Below are positions 6,090 through 10,869 of a stretch of DNA of 10,869 nucleotides, one piece after another (the first letter of the stretch is position 1; each line of letters opens with the position of its first letter). The stretch is taken from positions 1 through 10,869 of the forward strand of contig CADCOV010000028.1 in NCBI GenBank assembly GCA_902803185.1. The letters are read 5' to 3'. Origin of the DNA: an uncultured Eubacteriales bacterium. Its GTDB lineage: Bacteria > Bacillota > Clostridia > Peptostreptococcales > Anaerovoracaceae. A program made the position numbers and the translations under genes. A model generated the notes under the pieces. The model was not told the origin of the DNA. It saw only the letters and a list, made by a program, of their open reading frames with translations, and ran no database searches.

Positions 6090-7232
6090 TTACTTGCGCA
6101 GAAGAGAAGCGGAAACAACCATTCTCTGGACCTCAGAAGTACCTTCGTAGATCTCGGTGATCTTGGCGTCTCTCATCATTCTCTCAACCGGGTAGTCCTT
6201 GGTGTAGCCGTAGCCGCCGTGGAGCTGTACGCACTTGGTGGTGACTTCCATCGCGGTCTCAGCAGCAAAGAGCTTCGCCATAGCTGCCGCTACGCCGTAA
6301 GGCTGACCGGCATCCAGGGTGCAGGCTGCCTTGTAGACCAGGAGCTTCGCAGCTTCGATCCTGGTAGCCAGGTCGGCGACCACGAACTGCAGGGCCTGCA
6401 TCTGAGCCAGCTTCTTGCCGAACTGCTTTCTCTGCTTCATGTACTCGATGGTGACTTCGAGAGCGCCTTCAGCGATACCCAGAGCCTGGGAAGCGATACC
6501 GATACGGCCGCCGTCCAGGGTGCTCATCGCGACCTTGAAGCCCTTGCCCAGGCCGCCCAGCATTCTGTCCTTAGGGATGCGGCAGTTCTGGAAGATCAGC
6601 TCAGTCGTGGAGGAAGCGCAGATACCCATCTTGTCCTCGGTCTTGCCGATGGAGAAGCCCTCATCGCCTTTCTCAACGATGAAAGCGGTGATGCCGTGGT
6701 TGCCCTGGGACTTGTCGGTCATCGCCATGATGACGAACACGTCAGCGTAACCACCGTTGGTGATGAAGCACTTAGCGCCGTTCAGGACCCACTCATCGCC
6801 CTCGAGCACGGCTCTGGTCTGCTGTCCGGAAGCGTCGGTACCGGCGTTAGGCTCGGTCAGACCGAAAGCGCCCAGCTTCTTGCCGGCGGTCAGATCCGGC
6901 AGGTATTTCATCTTCTGCTCTTCGGTACCATACTTGTAGATCGGCCAGCAGCACAGGGAAGTGTGAGCGGAAACGATAACAGCGGTAGAAGCGCAGACCT
7001 TGGCCAGCTCTTCAACGGTGATGGAGTAAGAGAGCTCATCGCCGCCGGCTCCGCCGTACTTGGTTGGGAACGGAATACCCATCAGACCATACTTAGCCAT
7101 CTTCTCGACGGTTTCCACAGGGAAACGATGCTCCTGATCGATGTCCGCAGCCAATGGTTCGACTTCGTTCTTGGCAAAGTCTCTTACCATTTTCTGTACG
7201 AATTCCTGTTCCTTCGTCAGTTGAAAGTTCAT
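6090..7232 (-). CDS. bcd: Short-chain acyl-CoA dehydrogenase, probably butyryl-CoA dehydrogenase
   Basis: This FAD enzyme most likely reduces crotonyl-CoA to butyryl-CoA, the last redox step of butyrate formation, in complex with EtfAB in the cytosol. The 380-residue product has the whole acyl-CoA dehydrogenase fold. Signature 1, GAFGLTEPNAGTD, is at 121-133. Signature 2, around QLHGGYGYTKDYPVERMMRD, is at 336-355. IYEGTSEVQ at 361-369 gives Glu363 as the catalytic base, the place it has in butyryl/short-chain enzymes. RKQFGKKLAQMQALQF at 268-283 is the usual flavin and tetramer-contact region. ATG at 7232 has AAGGAGG 7 bases upstream. It heads bcd-etfB-etfA. No crt, hbd or thl is nearby in the window. 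Other short-chain acyl-CoA substrates are possible. Confidence 0.95.
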   Translation of the reverse strand: MNFQLTKEQEFVQKMVRDFAKNEVEPLAADIDQEHRFPVETVEKMAKYGLMGIPFPTKYGGAGGDELSYSITVEELAKVCASTAVIVSAHTSLCCWPIYKYGTEEQKMKYLPDLTAGKKLGAFGLTEPNAGTDASGQQTRAVLEGDEWVLNGAKCFITNGGYADVFVIMAMTDKSQGNHGITAFIVEKGDEGFSIGKTEDKMGICASSTTELIFQNCRIPKDRMLGGLGKGFKVAMSTLDGGRIGIASQALGIAEGALEVTIEYMKQRKQFGKKLAQMQALQFVVADLATRIEAAKLLVYKAACTLDAGQPYGVAAAMAKLFAAETAMEVTTKCVQLHGGYGYTKDYPVERMMRDAKITEIYEGTSEVQRMVVSASLLRK

Positions 7233-7300
7233 GTAAATGCCTCCTTAAAAAATTATAACGATCCACCTTTCGGCAGAAAGCCTATACGAACTGGATGTGT

Positions 7301-7318
7301 TTGTTATAAAAATAACGG
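7301..7318. promoter_or_regulatory. Possible Rex (NADH/NAD+ sensing repressor) operator
   Basis: TTGTTATAAAAATAACGG resembles the clostridial Rex consensus TTGTTAANNNNTTAACAA. By hand it agrees at 10 of 14 specified positions, with the TTGTTA half intact and TAAC kept in the other half. Its core GTTAT-AAAA-ATAAC is a perfect inverted repeat. It lies just downstream of the candidate bcd promoter, where a bound repressor would block transcription. Rex is known to control butyrate-pathway genes in Clostridium. Confidence 0.45.
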
Positions 7319-7331
7319 CACACACGTATAT

Positions 7332-7360
7332 AGTAAATCATATTTTGGTTGATTTTGCAA
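7332..7360 (-). promoter_or_regulatory. Candidate bcd operon promoter
   Basis: On the minus strand TTGCAA (7360 down to 7355, 4 of 6 to consensus) and TTTACT (7337 down to 7332, 4 of 6) are 17 bases apart in an AT-rich stretch. The predicted transcript start near 7325 gives a leader of about 93 bases that begins just before the Rex-like repeat. The hexamers are only moderate matches. Confidence 0.35.
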
Positions 7361-7386
7361 CCCATTTCTCCCCTTTTGGAGCGCGG

Positions 7387-7419
7387 AAAGACAAAGAAAT
7401 CAGCGATCCCTAACTGATT
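7387..7419 (-). terminator. Likely intrinsic terminator after thiI
   Basis: On the minus strand AATCAG (7419-7414) pairs with CTGATT (7403-7398); a T-G wobble can extend the stem. It is followed by TCTTTGTCTTT. The stem is short and the run is T-rich but not pure T, so strength is uncertain. Its position just after the thiI stop suits an operon end. Confidence 0.55.
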
Positions 7420-7432
7420 CTTTTTCGGTTCT

Positions 7433-8620
7433 CTAACCCCTGATCTGGATGATCTCCTGGGAGGCGACGGCGGCCTCCACCAGGGCGTCGATGTCCAGCA
7501 CGCTCTCGGAGGCTTTGATCCTCTCCAGCTTCGGTTTCGTGGTCGGATGCTTCGGCAAAAAGACCGTGCAGCAGTCCTCGTACGGCTCGATGGAGGTCTC
7601 GAAGGTCCCGATCTCCTGGGCCTTTTCGATGATGTCGACCTTGTCCATGGCGATGAGCGGCCGCATGACCGGCAGGCTCACGCTCTCGTCGGTGACCACC
7701 AGGGCCTCCGCGGTCTGGCTGGCCACCTGCCCCAGGTTCTCGCCGGTGATCAGCATCATCGCGCCGCAGTCCTTCGCGATCCGCTCCGCGATCTTCATCA
7801 TGAAGCGCCGCACGTGGATCGTGGTCTCCGCCTCCGGGCAGTTCCTGACGATCTGCTCCTGGATCGGCAGCAGGTTGATGACGTGCATCCGGAAGCTGCC
7901 GCAGTAGGAAGCGACGATGCCCGCCAGCTCCTCCACCTTCTCCTGGGCCCTCGGCGAGGTGTACGGATAGGAGTGGAAATGGACCGCCTCCAGCATCATG
8001 CCCCGCTTCGCCATCATCCAGGCCGCCACCGGGGAGTCGATGCCGCCGGAGAGCAGGACCAGGCCCTTGCCATTGGTGCCCAGCGGCAGGCCGCCGAAGC
8101 CCTGGATCTTATCGGTGTAGATATAGGACTGGTCGTGGCGCACGTCGACGAAGATGCGCACGTCCGGATCGTGGACGTCCACCTTCAGGACCTTGCAGCC
8201 GATCAAGATCTTTGCGCCGATCTGCCGGGCGATGTCCGGCGACTGGATCGGGAACTGCTTGTCCGCCCGCTTCGCCTCGACCTTGAAGGTCTTGACCCCC
8301 TTCTCCTCGATCAGCCGCAGCATGAACTTCACGGCCTCCTCGCCGATGCTGTCCATGTCGGACTCGGCCTCCACCGCAGGGCTGATGGACGCGACGCCGA
8401 AGACCTTGGAGATCTCCCTGGCCACCGCCATCTGGTCCAGCGACGGATCAAAGCGCACGAAGAACAGGCCCTCGTGGCGCGTGACGCTGGCGGAGGCGTA
8501 TCCGGCCTTCTCCAGCCTTTTCTTGATCCTTTCGGCCAGCATACGCTCAAAATACGGCTTATTCATACCCTTCAGTGCGACCTCGCCGCATCTGACGATC
8601 AAAATCTTTTCTTCGTTCAT
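7433..8620 (-). CDS. thiI: tRNA 4-thiouridine sulfurtransferase ThiI (no rhodanese domain)
   Basis: ThiI adenylates uridine 8 of tRNA and replaces its oxygen with sulfur; in many bacteria it also supplies sulfur for the thiamine thiazole. The 395-residue product has an N-terminal ferredoxin-like region (about 1-60), a THUMP domain (about 60-170) and a PP-loop ATPase domain from about 185, with LVLLSGGIDSPVAAW at 187-201. ITGENLGQVASQT (291-303) and DCCTVFLPKHPTTKP (349-363) are typical; Cys350/Cys351 lie in the region of the conserved sulfur-handling Cys. The protein ends after this domain and lacks the C-terminal rhodanese domain of E. coli ThiI, as is usual in Firmicutes. There it works with a dedicated cysteine desulfurase, and one is encoded 19 bases upstream. 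ATG at 8620 follows a GAGGAGA ribosome binding site, which can pair weakly with the CCTC just before the start. Confidence 0.96.
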   Translation of the reverse strand: MNEEKILIVRCGEVALKGMNKPYFERMLAERIKKRLEKAGYASASVTRHEGLFFVRFDPSLDQMAVAREISKVFGVASISPAVEAESDMDSIGEEAVKFMLRLIEEKGVKTFKVEAKRADKQFPIQSPDIARQIGAKILIGCKVLKVDVHDPDVRIFVDVRHDQSYIYTDKIQGFGGLPLGTNGKGLVLLSGGIDSPVAAWMMAKRGMMLEAVHFHSYPYTSPRAQEKVEELAGIVASYCGSFRMHVINLLPIQEQIVRNCPEAETTIHVRRFMMKIAERIAKDCGAMMLITGENLGQVASQTAEALVVTDESVSLPVMRPLIAMDKVDIIEKAQEIGTFETSIEPYEDCCTVFLPKHPTTKPKLERIKASESVLDIDALVEAAVASQEIIQIRG

Positions 8621-8639
8621 GAGGTTCTCCTCTGTCTCT

Positions 8640-9779
8640 TTAGCGAAAGCTGCCCAGCCGGCGGAAGGAACCCACCGCCTCGGCCAGCTTATCGATCACG
8701 TAATCCATCTCCTCCGGGGTGTTGAAGGCGCCGAAGCTGAACCGGATCGCGCCGGTCACCTCCTCAGGCGTAAGGCCCATGGCCTTCAGCACGTGGCTGC
8801 CGCCCTTCTTTCCCGCGGAGCAGGCGGAGCCGGTGGAAACGTAGATGTTCTCCTGCTCCAGCCGGTGCAGGATGACCTCTCCCCTCGTGCCGAGGAAGGA
8901 GACGTTCAGCACGGACGGCGACCCGTCCGCAGGGCTGTTCACCTTCACGTCCGGGATCTGGTCCAGGATGCCGGCGAGGAGCCGCTCCCTGGCCGCCCGC
9001 ATGCGGGCGTGCTGGGCATCCTTCTCCTCGTAGCCCTTCCGGACTGCCGCCGCGAAAGCCGCGATGCCCGGGGTGTTCTCCGTACCGGAGCGGAACCCGC
9101 TCTCCTGCCCGCCGCCGTAGAGGTACGGGCGGAGCTTCGTTCCCTTCTTCACGTAGATGGCGCCCACGCCCTTCGGGGCGTGGATCTTGTGGCCGCTGAC
9201 GGTGATCAGGTCCGCGCCGAGGCCGGAAAGGTCGGTCTTTCCCAGGGCCTGGACCGCGTCGGTGTGGAGGATGGCCTTCCCCTTCCGGTCCGCGATCTTC
9301 CGGATCGGCATCACTGTGCCGGTCTCGTTGTTCACGGTCATGACGGAGATCAGGATGGTCTTGTCCGTCACCGCGGCAGCGACCTCCTCCGGATCCACCC
9401 GGCATTCCTTGTCGACGCCCACGTAGGTGACCTTGGCCCCCTCTTCCTCCAGGCGCCGCATCGCCTCCAGCACCGCCGGGTGCTCCACGGCGGTGGTCAC
9501 GATCTCGTTCCCCTCCCGCCTGTGGCTCTGCCAGGCACCGAAGATGGCGGTGTTGTCCCCTTCCGTGCCGCAGGAGGTGAAGTAGACCTCGTTGTCCCTG
9601 CAGCCGAAGGCCAGGGATGCCACGGTCTTGCGGGCGCTCTTGAGCTCCCGCTCCGCGTCCAGTCCCGCGCCGTGGAGGGAGGACGGGTTGCCGTAGCACT
9701 CACGCATCAGGCGGACGGCCGCTTCCGCAGCCTCCGGGTAGACCTCGGTGGTCGCGCTGTTATCCAGATATACTCTCAT
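8640..9779 (-). CDS. Cysteine desulfurase (NifS/IscS class, NifZ-like ThiI partner)
   Basis: This PLP enzyme removes sulfur from cysteine and holds it as a persulfide for transfer. The 379-residue product carries YLDNSATT at 4-11, the His100 region EHPAVL at 99-104, HTDAVQALGK at 172-181 (Asp174 contacts PLP), SGHKIHAPKG at 195-204 with PLP-binding Lys198, RSGTEN at 230-235 and STGSACSAG at 315-323 with catalytic Cys320. It precedes thiI by 19 bases on the same strand. In Bacillus subtilis a thiI-adjacent desulfurase (NifZ) feeds sulfur to the rhodanese-free ThiI; the same role is inferred here, and a general Fe-S role cannot be excluded. ATG at 9779 fits the conserved N-terminus, and an in-frame TGA lies shortly upstream. 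The nearest ribosome binding site, AAAGGA, is 13 bases away, which is unusually long. Confidence 0.95.
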   Translation of the reverse strand: MRVYLDNSATTEVYPEAAEAAVRLMRECYGNPSSLHGAGLDAERELKSARKTVASLAFGCRDNEVYFTSCGTEGDNTAIFGAWQSHRREGNEIVTTAVEHPAVLEAMRRLEEEGAKVTYVGVDKECRVDPEEVAAAVTDKTILISVMTVNNETGTVMPIRKIADRKGKAILHTDAVQALGKTDLSGLGADLITVSGHKIHAPKGVGAIYVKKGTKLRPYLYGGGQESGFRSGTENTPGIAAFAAAVRKGYEEKDAQHARMRAARERLLAGILDQIPDVKVNSPADGSPSVLNVSFLGTRGEVILHRLEQENIYVSTGSACSAGKKGGSHVLKAMGLTPEEVTGAIRFSFGAFNTPEEMDYVIDKLAEAVGSFRRLGSFR

Positions 9780-9807
9780 AAAAGAGTCTCATTCCTTTCT
9801 TAAAAAA

Positions 9808-10869
9808 CTATACGAGGACGTTCAGCCACTTCCGGCTCTTATACCGGATCAGGAAGGCTGCCGCCGTGAACACATAGGCGAAGGCCGCGAGGGCGATGCA
9901 CATCGGAAGCGGCCAGCCCAGAAGCGCTACGGCGGTGTAGGCCAGCGCCGGCTCCAGGCCCAGATTGCTCACGACCTCGATGATCATGCAGAAGAAGGTG
10001 TCCCCGCCGGAACGGAGCACGCCGCACTGGACGATGTAGGAGGTCATCCGCGGGATCATCATGAAGGCGTAGACCGACAGCGCGCTGTACAGGAGGCTGG
10101 TGGTCTCCGCGCCGAACCCGTAGATCAGGCCGATCGGCTTCATGATGAGGAGGATCCCCGCCACCATGATGGCGATCATCACGCCGGCGATCTTCAGCAC
10201 CCTCTTGCAGTAATCCTCCGCGATCTCCACCTCGCGCATGCCGATGACCTCGCCGATGACGACGCCTGCCCCGCTGCCGAAGCCGAAGATCACGCTCTGG
10301 AAGATCTGGCAGGCCATGCCCGCCACCTGGACCACCGCCAGGGCGGAAGCGCCCAGCATACCGTAGCAGGCGAAGGTCAAAGAAGAACCGAGGGAGAAAC
10401 CGCCCTCGCTCAGGGTGACCGGCACGCCCTTCTTCACCACGTTTTTGAAGAGCTCCCCGTCCCAGTCGAACATCTGCCTGAGGTCCCCGTGGAACGGATG
10501 GTCCTTCAGCATGGCGATGTAGATCACCATGGCGAGGAACTCGAAGATCCTGGCGATCAGGGTGGCGATGGCTGCGCCCTTGACGCCCAGCGCCGGGAAC
10601 GGGCCCGGTCCGTAGATCAGGAGATAGTTCAGCACCACGTTGAGGCCCAGGGCGAGACAGTCGATCGTGGCCGGTCCCTTCGGCCGCTGGACGGCCCTGG
10701 AGTTGAAGCCCAAAGCGAAGGACCATGCGGTGAACAGATAGGACAGGGAGACGATCCTGAGATAGACGGTACCGTCCTCGATGACCGCCGGATCGTCGGC
10801 GAAGATGCCGATGACCTTATCCGGGTACAGCTGCGCAAAGACGGTGGTCAGCACCGTCAGCACCGTACC
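9808..10869 (-). CDS. MATE family efflux transporter, N-terminus cut by window edge
   Basis: This is a second inner-membrane MATE-type antiporter. The frame is open to the right edge, giving 353 residues and a TAG stop at 9808-9810; roughly the first 100 residues of a normal 450-residue MATE protein lie outside the window. A GTG at 10861-10863 is only an internal codon. Segments closely match the transporter at 2676: NYLLIYGPGPFPALGVKGAA against NYLLIFGKLGLPALGVKGAA, ATLIARI followed by KDHPF in both, GVLRSGGD against GILRAGGD, and C-terminal RKWLNVLV against RKWINIVI. It ends 28 bases before the cysteine desulfurase with no hairpin between, so it is probably the promoter-proximal gene of a MATE-desulfurase-thiI transcript. 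Its substrate is unknown. Confidence 0.93.
   Translation of the reverse strand, partial: GTVLTVLTTVFAQLYPDKVIGIFADDPAVIEDGTVYLRIVSLSYLFTAWSFALGFNSRAVQRPKGPATIDCLALGLNVVLNYLLIYGPGPFPALGVKGAAIATLIARIFEFLAMVIYIAMLKDHPFHGDLRQMFDWDGELFKNVVKKGVPVTLSEGGFSLGSSLTFACYGMLGASALAVVQVAGMACQIFQSVIFGFGSGAGVVIGEVIGMREVEIAEDYCKRVLKIAGVMIAIMVAGILLIMKPIGLIYGFGAETTSLLYSALSVYAFMMIPRMTSYIVQCGVLRSGGDTFFCMIIEVVSNLGLEPALAYTAVALLGWPLPMCIALAAFAYVFTAAAFLIRYKSRKWLNVLV

Larger units (their letters stand above)
7233..7432 (-). promoter_or_regulatory. 200-base leader and spacer between thiI and bcd
   Basis: This is the longest non-coding stretch in the window and is clearly AT-rich. From the thiI side it holds a likely intrinsic terminator (7387-7419), a candidate bcd promoter (7332-7360), a Rex-like inverted repeat (7301-7318), a small 5-base-pair hairpin (7267-7280) and the bcd ribosome binding site (7240-7246). 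I see no small ORF or known riboswitch. Confidence 0.6.

Noticed and set aside
7252..7257. Perfect TATAAT on the minus strand just before bcd
   Set aside because: Transcription would start inside the bcd ribosome binding site and no -35 hexamer lies at proper spacing.
7267..7280. Small hairpin CTTTC/GAAAG in the bcd leader
   Set aside because: Only five base pairs and no T-tract; no match to a known riboswitch or attenuator.
6219..7352. 377-codon plus-strand ORF opposite bcd
   Set aside because: Shadow of bcd; low-complexity composition with no family motif.
8623..8634. GAGG-AGAA-CCTC hairpin over the thiI ribosome binding site
   Set aside because: A four-base-pair stem is too weak to call as a translation switch; probably chance.
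7547..8725. 392-codon plus-strand ORF opposite thiI
   Set aside because: Shadow of thiI rich in Asp, His, Arg and Leu, as expected from reverse reading of GC-rich codons.
1..10869. A new defence, mobile or biosynthetic system
   Set aside because: Apart from the 182-residue unknown protein, every gene belongs to a well-known housekeeping or transport family; no integrase, transposase, nuclease or repeat array is visible.

Overview
The window looks like a piece of chromosome from a high-GC, anaerobic, butyrate-forming Clostridia-type Firmicute. The evidence is strong AAGGAGG-type ribosome binding sites before most genes, a bcd-etfB-etfA cluster, a ThiI without a rhodanese domain beside its own cysteine desulfurase, and an LCP-family cell-wall enzyme with a single N-terminal membrane anchor. 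By hand count, single 60-base lines have about 53-58% GC inside bcd-etfBA and about 63-72% in the two flanking genes sampled. The species cannot be named from this sequence alone.

Layout, left to right. (1) Positions 1-2013, minus strand: a 182-residue protein of unknown function with a Cys-rich C-terminus, followed after 46 bases by an LCP (LytR-CpsA-Psr) ligase whose Pro/Glu-rich tail runs off the left edge. (2) Positions 2073-2675, plus strand: maf, a nucleotide pyrophosphatase and the only plus-strand gene, ending in a hairpin terminator that contains its stop codon. (3) Positions 2676-4091, minus strand: a MATE efflux transporter with its own extended -10 promoter and probably a TTG start. 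(4) Positions 4072-7360, minus strand: the butyryl-CoA dehydrogenase and electron-transfer flavoprotein operon bcd-etfB-etfA, with a strong terminator at one end and, at the other, a 200-base leader carrying a possible promoter and a Rex-like inverted repeat. (5) Positions 7387-10869, minus strand: a second, N-terminally cut MATE transporter, a cysteine desulfurase and thiI, closely spaced and probably one transcript, ending in a likely terminator.

How the genes work together. Bcd and EtfAB would carry out crotonyl-CoA to butyryl-CoA reduction, in related anaerobes coupled to ferredoxin reduction by flavin-based electron bifurcation. The desulfurase and ThiI would form a sulfur relay for 4-thiouridine in tRNA and possibly thiamine. 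The LCP protein acts in cell-envelope glycopolymer attachment. The two MATE proteins are visibly related paralogues that flank the metabolic genes.

All intergenic gaps are under 300 bases; the longest is the 200-base bcd leader. I see no tRNA, rRNA, CRISPR array, insertion sequence or phage gene. I did not find a clearly new multi-gene system. The items most worth a second look are the Rex-like site, the compact terminator/promoter junction with the MATE start, and the Cys-rich unknown protein.
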